A stretch of 64,000 nt of DNA from Treponema sp. Lineage in GTDB: Bacteria; Spirochaetota; Spirochaetia; Treponematales; Breznakiellaceae. Below, in pieces: positions 1 through 8,013 of this stretch (positions are counted from its first letter, which is position 1; each line of letters opens with the position of its first letter). The stretch lies in contig WRMC01000003.1 of assembly GCA_009777335.1 (NCBI GenBank), positions 1 to 64,000 of the forward strand. Reading direction: 5' to 3'. A program made the translations under genes and the position numbers. The notes under the pieces were generated by a model, which worked only from the letters and a program-made list of their open reading frames with translations, was not told where the DNA came from and did not search any database.

Positions 1-104
1 AAATTATAAAAAAGACTTGACAAACTATATCGGGTACGATATAATAAAACATATAGGAAATTGAAAATCCTATAAAAAAACATGAAGGAAGGAAGGAAGA
101 AAAG
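1..104 (+). promoter_or_regulatory. Early promoter P1 with leader stem-loop
   Basis: TTGACA (17-22) and TATAAT (40-45) are 17 bp apart, a consensus sigma70 promoter. The leader holds an inverted repeat TATAGGA...TCCTATA (52-74), then an A-rich stretch and repeated GGAAGG purines that serve as the ribosome binding site for the gene at 105. Nearly the whole block recurs at 9251-9349. The hairpin could stabilise the transcript or be a protein-binding site. The promoter call rests on sequence; the hairpin role is inference. Confidence 0.85.
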
Positions 105-410
105 ATGATTGACTACAGAGCAGAAATAAGAGAAAGAATTGCGGAAGTCGATGCTAACCCCGAAGTATGGGAAATTATGGAATTATTCCTAGATGACCCC
201 GGTGGTGACGTTGATGCTTACACCTTAGAAGACTTGGCAGAAGTCTTTGATGGCAACCACGAAAAAGCACAGAAAATCATTGACATGGCTTATCAGTGGC
301 TCATCGAGGTTGACAGGGCCAATGCTCAATATGAGAAGTACCTAGATGCCCAGATGGAAAAAGTCTACGACTACCTTGATACCCTTAAAAAAGAGGCGGT
401 GGAAGCATGA
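105..410 (+). CDS. Hypothetical early protein, 101 aa
   Basis: First gene of early operon 1, preceded by a long GGAAGG-type ribosome binding site. The product is acidic and helical, with no Cys clusters, signal peptide or membrane segment. The stop overlaps the next start (ATGA), so translation is probably coupled. I recognise no family. Its position right behind the strongest early promoter suggests an immediate-early role such as host takeover, but that is inference. Confidence 0.75.
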   Translation: MIDYRAEIRERIAEVDANPEVWEIMELFLDDPGGDVDAYTLEDLAEVFDGNHEKAQKIIDMAYQWLIEVDRANAQYEKYLDAQMEKVYDYLDTLKKEAVEA

Positions 411-610
411 AGAAAAAAGAATCCACCTACTACGGCGTTATCAGTGAGTTTTACAGCGATGGAACCGTTAAGGCTTGCATCATCGACCGCATTACCAATG
501 AGAGACCAAAGAGCCAGCACAGGAAAACATCCATAGCAGATTTTTACGTTGACTGGTTCCCCACCTTAGCAGAGGCCGAGGGCCACCTACAACTAGCGAG
601 GGTAGCATGA
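407..610 (+). CDS. Hypothetical early protein, 67 aa
   Basis: Small, mostly polar protein starting on an ATGA overlap with the gene before and ending in an ATGA overlap with the gene after. The tight coupling supports it as a real gene. It begins with a basic KKKE segment; the body looks like a small beta-rich domain (STYYGVISEF). No family recognised. Confidence 0.7.
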   Translation: MKKKESTYYGVISEFYSDGTVKACIIDRITNERPKSQHRKTSIADFYVDWFPTLAEAEGHLQLARVA

Positions 611-921
611 GCAATACAACAATCCAGCAGAAAGTAGACTTATTTGATTCGTTGACCGAGCATCTTTTATCCCTTGACGATGAAGAAGCTGTTAGTGAGG
701 TCTTAGCGAATGACTTCCACAAAAACCCCACATTGTTCCTCGATTATGTTGGGTATCTAACCCATACCTACATGAAAGAAAGTACAAGGAACCCCGGACG
801 CAAACTTGTCCAGTTGCTCATATCTATGATTATGGAGGGGCTTGCACAGGGAAGGGAGATGCTACGCCAAAGCAAGGAAGCAGTATCAAAAAAGAAGGAA
901 GCCCTATGTATGACACCTTGA
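607..921 (+). CDS. Hypothetical early protein, 104 aa
   Basis: Starts within the stop of the previous gene and overlaps the next gene by 16 bases. Predicted mainly alpha-helical, with a basic C-terminal third rich in Lys and Arg (KEAVSKKKEA). No catalytic motif or membrane segment. Function unknown; the overlaps at both ends support expression as part of early operon 1. Confidence 0.7.
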   Translation: MSNTTIQQKVDLFDSLTEHLLSLDDEEAVSEVLANDFHKNPTLFLDYVGYLTHTYMKESTRNPGRKLVQLLISMIMEGLAQGREMLRQSKEAVSKKKEALCMTP

Positions 922-1352
922 AGGGAACCAAAAAGCTAGGTAATTACACTTACCCCTGTGAAGAGGCTGCGTGGCATGCCGCTAACCCACCCCCGAGTGA
1001 AGCTGTATTTTATGAGCGGTGGAAAGCCTCCAAAGAAGGGCGACTAACCTTAATGGAAAGTGAGCTGAATAGTTACCCGAGCCTCCAGGACTTTATGGAC
1101 TATTGCAATAACCAGTCTGACATCCCCTTTGAAGATTTTCAACATGGTAGTCCAGTTTATAAGTGTCCCGAGGTGTTTTACGAACACGCTGAATATCTGC
1201 TCGACTATTTGGAAGAGGACCTTACCATCGAAGAGCTGGCATGGGTAACCAATTCAATAGCCTTAGTCAAAAAATACCATGAGCTTTATACCATGGGGAC
1301 CGAAATCAAAAAAGTATGGGATAAAAAACTGGAATTAGTAGAAACCAGATAA
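906..1352 (+). CDS. Hypothetical early protein, 148 aa
   Basis: Overlaps the gene before it by 16 bases; the ribosome binding site (AAGAAGGAA) lies inside that gene. Acidic, rich in Trp and Tyr, with a Pro-rich segment near residue 28 (NPPPSEAVFYERW). No family recognised. It sits directly upstream of the recombination ATPase and SSB, so an accessory role in DNA metabolism is possible but not shown. Confidence 0.7.
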   Translation: MYDTLKGTKKLGNYTYPCEEAAWHAANPPPSEAVFYERWKASKEGRLTLMESELNSYPSLQDFMDYCNNQSDIPFEDFQHGSPVYKCPEVFYEHAEYLLDYLEEDLTIEELAWVTNSIALVKKYHELYTMGTEIKKVWDKKLELVETR

Positions 1353-1374
1353 CCATTATACAAGGAGAAAGACA

Positions 1375-2475
1375 ATGGCAACATTTAGACCTGCAAACAA
1401 AAAACAGCAGAAACTACGGCTAGGTATTACAGGGCTGGCAGGGTCTGGTAAGACCTACAGTGCCCTACGGATTGCCTCTGGCATGGGTGAAAAGATAGCG
1501 GTCATAGATTCCGAACATTCCAGTTCTGAATTATACGCCTCCAAGTTCGCCTTTGACCTTTGTGCATTAGATACCTTTTCCATCGAAGAGTATGTAGATG
1601 CCATTGTATCGGCAGGTAATCTGGGCTATGACGTTATCATCATAGACAGCCTAAGCCATGCCTGGGAAAAGTTACTTGAGCGGGTGGACATGATTGCAGA
1701 CCAGCGGTATCGAGGGAATACCTTCCGGGCCTGGGCAGAAGGTGGAGAATTACAAAAGAAACTGGTTGAGGCCATGTTATCATCCCCCTGTCATATCATT
1801 GCCACCATACGGACCAAGGCCGAGTATGCCGTCAACAATGACAATGGGAAAACCCAGATAACGAAACTGGGCACCGCCCCGAAGCAACGTGAGGGCCTTG
1901 AATATGAACTGTCCCTTGTGATGGAGATGTCCCAGAAACATACCGGGTTTATCAGTAAAGACCGCACGGGAAAGTTCCAAGATAAATATATCGAATTGCC
2001 CGGTGAAGACTTCGGCAAAGACCTTATAGCCTGGCTGAATGAGGGTGATATCCCCGATGAGCCACAGCCGAAAGCCCCGGACAATCCCGGAGAAACATTA
2101 CAAAAAAGCCGTGAAGAAATGGTAAAGCAGTACCGTGTTCATGATGCGGAATTAAAAAACTTGTTGGAATCGTGCTATGAGGACGGTGCGAACATATTCG
2201 CTGAATCCGAGGTAGCAGGAGTTAAAGCATCACTAGCAAGCCTGAAAGGCAAGAACCCCCAGGAATGTATCGAAGAAATCCTAAAACTAATCGCAACAGC
2301 CAAGGCCACCATTGAGAAACGCCTTTCCGCCTCTAAAGAAGAGCCCATGAGTTTCGTTAAGGGCTTTGAAGACAGGCTGGCAAAAAAGGAAAACCCCGAA
2401 CCCCCCTTTGAGGATGATATCCCCGAAATAACCGAAGAAGAGGAATTGTCTGGTGATGAATTACCTATATTCTAA
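1375..2475 (+). CDS. Sak4-like recombination ATPase (RecA-fold)
   Basis: 366 aa P-loop protein. Walker A is GLAGSGKT near residues 20-27 and Walker B is VIIIDS near residues 88-93. The core (to about residue 230) resembles phage AAA ATPases of the Sak4 single-strand annealing/RecA-like group. Sak4 proteins act in phage recombination and usually sit beside an SSB, as here (next gene, 11 bases away). The C-terminal ~130 residues are acidic and probably flexible, and end in a tail (SGDELPIF) that resembles an SSB tip. The ribosome binding site AAGGAGAAAG precedes the ATG. Exact subfamily is inference; the ATPase fold is visible. Confidence 0.8.
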   Translation: MATFRPANKKQQKLRLGITGLAGSGKTYSALRIASGMGEKIAVIDSEHSSSELYASKFAFDLCALDTFSIEEYVDAIVSAGNLGYDVIIIDSLSHAWEKLLERVDMIADQRYRGNTFRAWAEGGELQKKLVEAMLSSPCHIIATIRTKAEYAVNNDNGKTQITKLGTAPKQREGLEYELSLVMEMSQKHTGFISKDRTGKFQDKYIELPGEDFGKDLIAWLNEGDIPDEPQPKAPDNPGETLQKSREEMVKQYRVHDAELKNLLESCYEDGANIFAESEVAGVKASLASLKGKNPQECIEEILKLIATAKATIEKRLSASKEEPMSFVKGFEDRLAKKENPEPPFEDDIPEITEEEELSGDELPIF

Positions 2476-2486
2476 AAGGAGAACCC

Positions 2487-2876
2487 GTGAACGATTTGAA
2501 CAATGTTACCCTGACAGGGCGACTGACAAGGGATGCGTTAATGAAGTATTCCACCGATGGCCTTGCGATGTGCAAGTTTTCCATCGCTGTCAATCGCAGA
2601 AAGAGACAAGAGGGCAGTGATGTCTATACAGACGATGCCCATTTCTTCGACATCGTAATTTGGGGAAGGATGGGTGAGTCTCTGCACAAGTTTTTAATAA
2701 AAGGTAAGCCCGTAGGCATCGCTGGGGAGTTGCGTCAATACCGTTACCAGAAAGACGATGGTTCCAGACAGTCAAGGGTGGAGATACACGCTCATCATGT
2801 AAAACTGCTGGACAGCAATACTAATCATAACTATGCAGATGCCCAAGAAGAAACGGACGAGGATGTGCCGTTTTAA
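2487..2876 (+). CDS. ssb: Single-stranded DNA-binding protein
   Basis: 129 aa OB-fold SSB with the typical opening NNVTLTGRLTRD, the FFDIVIWG core strand, and a short linker ending in the acidic tip DEDVPF that recruits partner proteins in bacterial SSBs. Start is GTG, with AAAAGGAGAA upstream. It would coat ssDNA during phage replication and work with the Sak4-like ATPase just upstream. A second SSB-like gene lies at 13271. Confidence 0.95.
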   Translation: MNDLNNVTLTGRLTRDALMKYSTDGLAMCKFSIAVNRRKRQEGSDVYTDDAHFFDIVIWGRMGESLHKFLIKGKPVGIAGELRQYRYQKDDGSRQSRVEIHAHHVKLLDSNTNHNYADAQEETDEDVPF

Positions 2877-2908
2877 CAGATCCAAGGGAGAGGGGATAAA
2901 GGGAGAAT

Positions 2909-3604
2909 ATGAGGCAATTTAGTACCTTCCGCATGAGTGAGACCACACATAACCAGATATCTACTCTACCAGAAGATATGCGGTTGCGGTATTACGAGGC
3001 GGTATGTAATTACGGGTTGTATGGGATAGAACCAGACTTCCAGGGCGTTGAGCAATCTATATGGATACCCATGAGGGACCTGATAGATTCGGCGTCAGAT
3101 CGGAGCAGGGTTTACAGTGATAACGGCAAGAAAGGGGGAGCCCCAGTGGGGAATACGAACAGAAACCAATCAAAATTAAACGAAGTAATAAATGAATCAC
3201 TAGACCATGGCTATTATATTGACAATGAAATGGCCCTTGAGTTTGTCCGTTGTGGGATGGACCCTAACTGGTTAAAGCCCCCTCTGTCTTTTATAGAGTT
3301 TGTTGCCAACCGGGTTGAAGAATCTTACAAGAATAAAAGCTCTGTAGAGAAAAAGAAGATATTCGTCACAGCCATTAAAGATTGGGATGATTTGAAGTCA
3401 GAATACCCAAAATGGAAAAATGACAAAGAGAAATCCATGGCCTTAAAAGAAGATAAACAGCATAGAGAGAAAACTAAGCCGAAAACCTGCACGAAGTGTG
3501 GAGGCGAATTGGGGCAATACAACGATGAACTGTATTGCCGTAAATGCCAGTTGAATTGCTCATATTACGAAGGAACGCAGACATGGGAATGGAGCAATTG
3601 GTAA
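2909..3604 (+). CDS. Putative replication organiser (DUF6291-like) with zinc ribbon
   Basis: 231 aa. The N-terminal half has the pattern LRYYEAVCNYGLYG followed by a GKKGGAPVGNTN motif, seen in phage replication-region proteins of DUF6291 type. The C-terminus holds a clear zinc ribbon, CTKC at about 196-199 paired with CRKC near 212. Its place after SSB, where phages keep helicase loader or initiator genes, suggests origin recognition or helicase loading. No separate helicase or polymerase was seen, so replication probably relies on the host. Family assignment moderate, function inferred. Confidence 0.65.
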   Translation: MRQFSTFRMSETTHNQISTLPEDMRLRYYEAVCNYGLYGIEPDFQGVEQSIWIPMRDLIDSASDRSRVYSDNGKKGGAPVGNTNRNQSKLNEVINESLDHGYYIDNEMALEFVRCGMDPNWLKPPLSFIEFVANRVEESYKNKSSVEKKKIFVTAIKDWDDLKSEYPKWKNDKEKSMALKEDKQHREKTKPKTCTKCGGELGQYNDELYCRKCQLNCSYYEGTQTWEWSNW

Positions 3605-4059
3605 GAGGGTCTACCCACTGTTACAACTGCGGGAGGCCCTTGAAAAATCCTATATCGGTTGAGCTAGGGATAGGCCCGGTGTGCAGAAGCACCAAGGGAA
3701 TTGAAATTGATGACAAACAAGGAGAGTTAGATTTTATGGTTGAGGCAATACCCAATTTTGGCGATGTTATCTGTCGCAGAGAAAACGGTGAGATATACAC
3801 CAATGTGCCCCGCCGAATTATACGGCACAGCCCTGACGGATTCGAATGGGGCTACGCAGGAAGTGGCCCAGCAGATTTTGCGTTCAATATCCTGTCCTGC
3901 TATATCGGTGAAGATTCCGCTAAAAGTGGCGGGTTGTATCAGGCTTTCAAGTTTAAGTTTGTCAGCAACCTTCCCAAAGAAGGGGGAACAATTAAGAAGG
4001 CGGATGTCATGAAGTGGCTTGATGAAGTGAAGCAGTACCGAGAAAAGGAGGCTGTATGA
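3583..4059 (+). CDS. DUF6011/DUF6166-type zinc protein
   Basis: 158 aa from the ATG at 3583, chosen because GAAGGA sits 8 bases upstream; the longer ORF start at 3544 has no ribosome binding site. Residues 12-36 form a CYNCGRPL...GPVCRS zinc finger of DUF6011 type. The following part, with FEWGYAGSGPADFAFNIL, matches the DUF6166 style found in many phages. It overlaps the previous gene by 22 bases. Function unknown for both families; nucleic acid binding is a fair guess for the zinc finger. Confidence 0.7.
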   Translation: MGMEQLVRGSTHCYNCGRPLKNPISVELGIGPVCRSTKGIEIDDKQGELDFMVEAIPNFGDVICRRENGEIYTNVPRRIIRHSPDGFEWGYAGSGPADFAFNILSCYIGEDSAKSGGLYQAFKFKFVSNLPKEGGTIKKADVMKWLDEVKQYREKEAV

Positions 4060-4838
4060 ATAAGAGCCGCATTGAATGGTGTGATTATACGTACAATCCT
4101 GTTACCGGGTGTAAAGCGATGTGCCCCTATTGCTATGCCCGGAAAATAGCTCGTAGGTTTGCATTTCGCTTTGATGGATACGGGCAAGATACTCATAGTA
4201 TTGGTAAAAAGTGTGAAAAAAACGAGTTACATGAAATAGACGGAACAGAAGGAAGTCCGTATCCTTACGGGTTTGATCCCACCTTTCACCGCTACCGCCT
4301 AGACGAACCGCAAAAGATAAAGAAGCCGCAGAATATATTTGTTTGTTCCATGGCTGACCTATTCGGGGAATGGGTTCCCGATGAGTGGATAGAACAGGTA
4401 TTTGAAGCGTGTGAAAAGGCCCCCTGGCATAAATACCTATTTTTAACCAAGAACCCGAGTCGGTATCATGATTTAGCGGAAAAAGAATTGTTACCATGTA
4501 GGGATAATTTCTGGTATGGCGTGACCACAATTACAGAAAAAGATTTGAAGCATGTATTTCCTATGATTGGATATAATTATTTCTTGAGTATTGAGCCCTA
4601 TCAAGGATATATCGGCATTGATGAATGGATTATTGACAGTAGCTTAAAACCAATTTACAAGTGGATTATTTGTGGATTAGAAACGGGGCCACGGGCAGAT
4701 AAAATAACTCCATCTAAGAGTGATTTGAAAAATGATATTGTTGAAACATGTCAAATGAAAAATATACCACTATTCATGAAAAACAACCTCGCCCCTGTGT
4801 GGGGTGAGCCATTGATACAGGAATACCCATGGAGGTAG
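4056..4838 (+). CDS. Phage Gp37/Gp68 family protein (DUF5131)
   Basis: 260 aa. The opening KSRIEWCDYTYNPVTGC is the hallmark of the Gp37Gp68 family and is followed by CKAMCPYCYARK, a CxxxCxxC pattern like the radical-SAM iron-sulfur motif. Later segments NIFVCSMADLFGEWVP and KYLFLTKNPSRY are also typical. The enzymatic activity of the family is not established; a metal cluster at the three cysteines is likely. It starts on an ATGA-type overlap with the gene before. Confidence 0.85.
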   Translation: MNKSRIEWCDYTYNPVTGCKAMCPYCYARKIARRFAFRFDGYGQDTHSIGKKCEKNELHEIDGTEGSPYPYGFDPTFHRYRLDEPQKIKKPQNIFVCSMADLFGEWVPDEWIEQVFEACEKAPWHKYLFLTKNPSRYHDLAEKELLPCRDNFWYGVTTITEKDLKHVFPMIGYNYFLSIEPYQGYIGIDEWIIDSSLKPIYKWIICGLETGPRADKITPSKSDLKNDIVETCQMKNIPLFMKNNLAPVWGEPLIQEYPWR

Positions 4839-5350
4839 AGGTAAAAGAAATGAGTGAGCAAGAAACTGTCCATAAGTTTAAGGTCGGTGACTATGTGCGA
4901 GCGTTACCATCGAGTAATAGATATGCCATTAAGAGTATCAGTGAAATGAATCTAGGAAGAGTAACATGGTTACACCCTCCCTATCGTATTGGCGGTGATA
5001 TAGATGTGAAAGTTATCAGCCATAAAGAAAATTATCGCATCGGGGAAATATACAATGTTGATTCCGAAGATTTTGAACTAGTCGACCCAGCCGAAGCAGA
5101 GGCCGTGTTGAACGATAAACAGAAGGAGAAAACGATGCTGAATAAAGAGAAGCTTGAGAAAATCAATAAACTGGTTCGTGAATTAGAGGATATTGACTAT
5201 TCACTTAATATACAAACACCGAAGAATGTTTTTGCTAATGGTGTTGAAGTAAGTTTGGATGATTTAAAACCTATTTTTGAAAAAAAACGGTTCAAAGTCA
5301 TTGATGAACTTAAGGCCCTCGGTTACGAAGACAAAGGAGACGTAGGATGA
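4829..5350 (+). CDS. Hypothetical protein with SH3-like N-terminal domain
   Basis: 173 aa, overlapping the previous gene by 10 bases. The N-terminal ~75 residues (KFKVGDYVRAL...) look like a small SH3/KOW-type barrel. The remainder is helical and begins at a second Met around residue 94 with its own AAGGAGAAAACG upstream, so an internal product is conceivable. The start could also be ATG 4850, with AGAGGT 7 bases upstream. No specific family recognised. Confidence 0.65.
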   Translation: MEVEVKEMSEQETVHKFKVGDYVRALPSSNRYAIKSISEMNLGRVTWLHPPYRIGGDIDVKVISHKENYRIGEIYNVDSEDFELVDPAEAEAVLNDKQKEKTMLNKEKLEKINKLVRELEDIDYSLNIQTPKNVFANGVEVSLDDLKPIFEKKRFKVIDELKALGYEDKGDVG

Positions 5351-5754
5351 TATTACAAGGAACGATGAATGGTGGGCTCGCAGAGGCATTATTAAAAAGT
5401 CTCAGCGATACCGACAAAGAACCCGAGGTAGACAACTACACCGCAACCCGGCTCATGCAAGAGTACCTGCTTGAAGAAAGCAAACCCTACAAGGTGGGAG
5501 AGTATATCACCCCGAAGGAAGGTAGAAACATTAAAGGACATGGTGACCCGTGTCTCGTGGTGCAGGTGTGGGACGAATACCAATATGCCGTTAGAGGCGA
5601 ACCAGGCGATGAGTTGGAGCGTTACAACATGATGATTGTACGAATGGTACTTATAAGAGGTAAAAGAGTAGTGTCTGTCCTTGCAGATTCAGATGATTTT
5701 GAACCCTACACGGGCCTTGTGTGGGGCGATGGCGGGGAGAAGGAGGAAGTATGA
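5347..5754 (+). CDS. Hypothetical protein, 135 aa
   Basis: Starts in an ATGA overlap with the gene before and ends in an ATGA overlap with the gene after. Central segment PYKVGEYITPKEG resembles an SH3-like module related in style to that of the preceding gene, so the two may be distant relatives. No catalytic residues, membrane segment or zinc motif. Function unknown. Confidence 0.65.
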   Translation: MILQGTMNGGLAEALLKSLSDTDKEPEVDNYTATRLMQEYLLEESKPYKVGEYITPKEGRNIKGHGDPCLVVQVWDEYQYAVRGEPGDELERYNMMIVRMVLIRGKRVVSVLADSDDFEPYTGLVWGDGGEKEEV

Positions 5755-5963
5755 ACAAGACCTACACCTTTAGAGTGAGAGGGATATTGCACGATATCGT
5801 GATAGTGTATGGTGCTCTGTCGTTAGAAGAAGCCCAGTTTAAGGCTCAGAGGAAATTTGCGGATGCCTTTGATACGATTAGATGGGACCTGGTAAAAGCA
5901 GATGAATTGCTTGAGGTGGAGCCTAACAATGTGAAAAAAGGAGGTCGGAATGATAGAGATTAA
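5751..5963 (+). CDS. Small hypothetical protein, paralogue of 6453 gene
   Basis: 70 aa from ATG 5751, which overlaps the previous stop and has GGAGGAAG upstream; the ORF-track start at 5721 is too far upstream. The start KTYTFRVRG and the pattern of an Ala-rich helix with two aromatic residues match the product of the gene at 6453 (RTYTVTVTG), so the two are likely paralogues of a small alpha/beta domain. Role unknown. Confidence 0.65.
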   Translation: MNKTYTFRVRGILHDIVIVYGALSLEEAQFKAQRKFADAFDTIRWDLVKADELLEVEPNNVKKGGRNDRD

Positions 5964-6276
5964 CAAGACGCATTTCTGCTCCACAGGTGAGATGATAAAG
6001 ACCATGACCGGGGAAATACACTGTCACGGCAAGGAGAATAACCAATGCGAATTTTGCAGAAACTATAAGAAGAAGTGGCTCACCGTCCGAGAGTTTGAGC
6101 GGGAGCATTGGAGGCCGTACCCTGATGAGGGAGCTGTTTATTACATAGACGGCAATGACCCTAACGATGTCTGGGGAATTACTAGTTATGGAGATGCAAA
6201 AGACGATGAACGGTTCATTATTGTGTGTGCCTGTACCCCTTGGGGCTGTCCTCCAAACGATTGGCGACCAGTATGA
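5950..6276 (+). CDS. Cys-rich hypothetical protein, 108 aa
   Basis: Contains cysteines spaced as possible metal ligands: CEFC near residues 33-36, with more in the C-terminal segment CACTPWGCPP. The middle is rich in Asp, Asn and Trp. It overlaps the preceding gene by 14 bases and the next by 4. No family recognised. Confidence 0.65.
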   Translation: MIEINKTHFCSTGEMIKTMTGEIHCHGKENNQCEFCRNYKKKWLTVREFEREHWRPYPDEGAVYYIDGNDPNDVWGITSYGDAKDDERFIIVCACTPWGCPPNDWRPV

Positions 6277-6443
6277 AGAAACTGGTTGTTAAAATAATAC
6301 ACCCCATCGTTTTTATAGCTGTATTTGGTATAAGCAACGGCTTTCTTGAATGTAAAGATGCCCCAAGTTATTTATCACTGGCAGTGGGGGTCGGTTTGGG
6401 AATGTTGCTTTTAGCATCTGGTTTAATTATTGAGAACTTGTAG
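6273..6443 (+). CDS. Small two-segment membrane protein, 56 aa
   Basis: From ATG 6273, which overlaps the previous stop. The peptide has two hydrophobic stretches, roughly residues 7-22 (IIHPIVFIAVFG) and 33-52 (LAVGVGLGMLLLASG), joined by a short loop with one Cys. It probably sits in the inner membrane. Early-region phage membrane peptides often affect host membrane or superinfection, but no specific role can be read here. Confidence 0.6.
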   Translation: MKKLVVKIIHPIVFIAVFGISNGFLECKDAPSYLSLAVGVGLGMLLLASGLIIENL

Positions 6444-6452
6444 GAGACCAGA

Positions 6453-6650
6453 GTGAAACAAAGAACCTACACCGTGACGGTAACGGGTCTACGCCATAAC
6501 ACGTTCCGCATAACCGCTAAGAGTGCTGGTAAAGCCAAGGCCGAGGCAGAAAGACGGTTTAGGGAAGAGTACGGGGAGTATTTTGACAGCATCACATCCT
6601 CGGCTGTGGCTGATTGGCTTAGGAGGGTGGAGGAAGATAATGGAAATTAA
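6453..6650 (+). CDS. Small hypothetical protein, paralogue of 5751 gene
   Basis: 65 aa with a GTG start after GTAGGAGACC. Opens with RTYTVTVTG and then an Ala/Lys-rich helix (AKSAGKAKAEAERRF), matching the layout of the 5751 product. A duplication within the early operon is the simplest explanation. Function unknown. Confidence 0.6.
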   Translation: MKQRTYTVTVTGLRHNTFRITAKSAGKAKAEAERRFREEYGEYFDSITSSAVADWLRRVEEDNGN

Positions 6651-6825
6651 AACAGTAGCTGAGGCCCTAGAAGCCCTTGATGAGATTGAGGCTTTTTTGA
6701 ATGAGAACTGGAAAGAAAGGCATGTTATTACGCTAAAGAAAACTGAAATTGAGACTATTGGAAATTTAGCAAGTAATATCTATATAAAATCTATGAAAAT
6801 GGAAAGGCTCGCAAAGGAGGTGTGA
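6640..6825 (+). CDS. Small helical hypothetical protein, 61 aa
   Basis: Starts at ATG 6640 inside the end of the previous gene, with AGGAGGGTGGAGG upstream; the ORF-track start at 6523 lies in another gene. Sequence is acidic at the start and helical throughout (EALEALDEIEAFL). No motif recognised. Confidence 0.6.
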   Translation: MEIKTVAEALEALDEIEAFLNENWKERHVITLKKTEIETIGNLASNIYIKSMKMERLAKEV

Positions 6826-6826
6826 G

Positions 6827-6985
6827 GTGGATAAGTCATGCGAAAACTGCATGCACAGCGACTGGGTAAAAGAGGAACTGTTCTATTGTGAAAATTTAGA
6901 TAGTGTAGATGGATTGAAGGAGGTCATGGCACACCATGTCTGTAAAGAGTGGTCGGAGGGTATAGGTTATGAACCACATATTTGA
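6827..6985 (+). CDS. Tiny zinc-finger-like protein, 52 aa (not in ORF track)
   Basis: GTG start 6827 with AAAGGAGGTG upstream. The peptide has CENC at residues 5-8, then Cys 21 and Cys 39 (HHVCKEW), a four-cysteine pattern common in very small phage zinc proteins. It lies exactly between two other genes: 1 base after the previous stop and overlapping the next start by 17 bases. Too short for the ORF track but well supported by context. Confidence 0.6.
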   Translation: MDKSCENCMHSDWVKEELFYCENLDSVDGLKEVMAHHVCKEWSEGIGYEPHI

Positions 6986-7040
6986 ACAGATCGTCGCCGA
7001 GCGTCAACGGCAACATGAAAAGTGGGGAGAGCAGATATGA
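6969..7040 (+). pseudogene. Truncated MazG-like/phage nucleotide-hydrolase N-terminus, 23 aa
   Basis: An ATG ORF of only 23 codons that encodes AERQRQHEKWGEQ, the usual opening of longer phage proteins related to MazG-like or dNTP-pyrophosphohydrolase families. Here the frame stops immediately after, in an ATGA overlap with the next gene. It looks like the remnant of a gene whose body has been replaced. A functional micropeptide is possible but less likely. Family resemblance is from memory of the motif. Confidence 0.45.
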
Positions 7041-7279
7041 AATTAAAATTTAACGGTGGTGCAGAGATAATAAACTACTGCAAAGATGACGCAGAAAAAT
7101 GGGCAGAGTGCTTTATTCAGTATTATGAGAAAGGATTAGTTCCAATAGAAAAAGATACTATGCGAGCGTGGTTTGCAAATGCTATCGAAACGGCGTGGGA
7201 TTCTAGGGAACATCCATCAAATGCTGTATTCAAAATAGTAGAAAGTCTGGATAGGCAGATTGATGGAGGAGTGAGATGA
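7037..7279 (+). CDS. Hypothetical protein, 80 aa
   Basis: Starts at ATG 7037, in an ATGA overlap with the truncated ORF, with GGGGAGAG upstream. Trp-rich helical protein (CKDDAEKWAECFIQYY; AWFANAIETAWD). No family recognised. Because it starts right where the MazG-like remnant stops, it may have arrived in the same rearrangement. Confidence 0.65.
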   Translation: MKLKFNGGAEIINYCKDDAEKWAECFIQYYEKGLVPIEKDTMRAWFANAIETAWDSREHPSNAVFKIVESLDRQIDGGVR

Positions 7280-7446
7280 AAAAAGATATCAGTATACCAG
7301 AAAATCTACAAAGTGAAATTAAGTGGATGACAGACTGGAGAGAAGCCGGACTTAAAGATAAAGAGTTACACGAGCTACATCTCCGAAATAAGTTGTTTGT
7401 ACGGCGTTTGATAAAGCGTAAAAAAAAGGAGGCTGACCATGATTGA
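7276..7446 (+). CDS. Small basic hypothetical protein, 56 aa (not in ORF track)
   Basis: ATG 7276 overlaps the previous stop; GGAGGAGTG is the ribosome binding site. The C-terminal half is strongly basic (FVRRLIKRKKK), suggesting contact with nucleic acid. The end overlaps the next gene by 8 bases. Its tight fit with both neighbours supports it despite its size. Confidence 0.6.
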   Translation: MKKDISIPENLQSEIKWMTDWREAGLKDKELHELHLRNKLFVRRLIKRKKKEADHD

Positions 7447-7633
7447 TATCCCATTAGGCAAGGCCCTGGTGCCTGTAGAAGATAGTACGGATTGTCAAGA
7501 GTGTTTCTTTTGGGATAAGCGTAGACGTTATTGTGTAAGGAGGGGGCTAAATTGCACACCTGAACTTCGCCAAGACGGCAAGAATGTCATATTCAAACTC
7601 GCTGATTACATAGAGCCCCGTGGCGGTGATTAA
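7439..7633 (+). CDS. Small zinc-binding protein, 64 aa
   Basis: Has CQEC at residues 19-22, then CVRRGLNC at about 32-39, giving four cysteines in a compact zinc-finger layout. AAAGGAGGCTG precedes the ATG. Similar tiny Cys-knuckle proteins are common in phage early operons; none has a firm role I can name. Confidence 0.65.
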   Translation: MIDIPLGKALVPVEDSTDCQECFFWDKRRRYCVRRGLNCTPELRQDGKNVIFKLADYIEPRGGD

Positions 7634-7644
7634 GGAGGATGGAG

Positions 7645-8013
7645 ATGAGTAATGGTAGCCTAGCAGACCGTGTTATTGCCCTAGGTGAAGATTTTCTGCG
7701 TGGCCTGATAACCCGAGAGGGTGCTGAAATTGTAATACAGGAATTGGTGAAAGAGGCCAAAGCAGAGAGGATTATGCAATCAAGGCCAGGAGGCAGAAGG
7801 ATGACAAAGATAAGGGTTGAGCAGATTATCGCCTGTGATGGTGAGTTCTGTGGTAAGTGCGTAAACCTGCTCGCAAGCATAAACCAGCCTGACGGTAGCC
7901 ATTGTGGAAAATTTGGTAGGGTCAAACTAGAGATCCGTAAGGTTGGTGGAATTGATGGGAGTTTGAAAATCTTAAGGTGCCAGTCTTGTTTTGATGCGGA
8001 GGTGAAGGAATGA
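7645..8013 (+). CDS. Hypothetical protein with C-terminal zinc motif
   Basis: 122 aa from ATG 7645, selected because AAGGAGG lies 7 bases before it (ATG 7639 would be too close). The N-terminal half is helical. A second Met near residue 53 with AGGAGGCAG upstream starts the cysteine-rich half (CDGEFCGKC, HCGKFG, CQSC). The halves may be fused or may also be made separately. Function unknown. Confidence 0.6.
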   Translation: MSNGSLADRVIALGEDFLRGLITREGAEIVIQELVKEAKAERIMQSRPGGRRMTKIRVEQIIACDGEFCGKCVNLLASINQPDGSHCGKFGRVKLEIRKVGGIDGSLKILRCQSCFDAEVKE

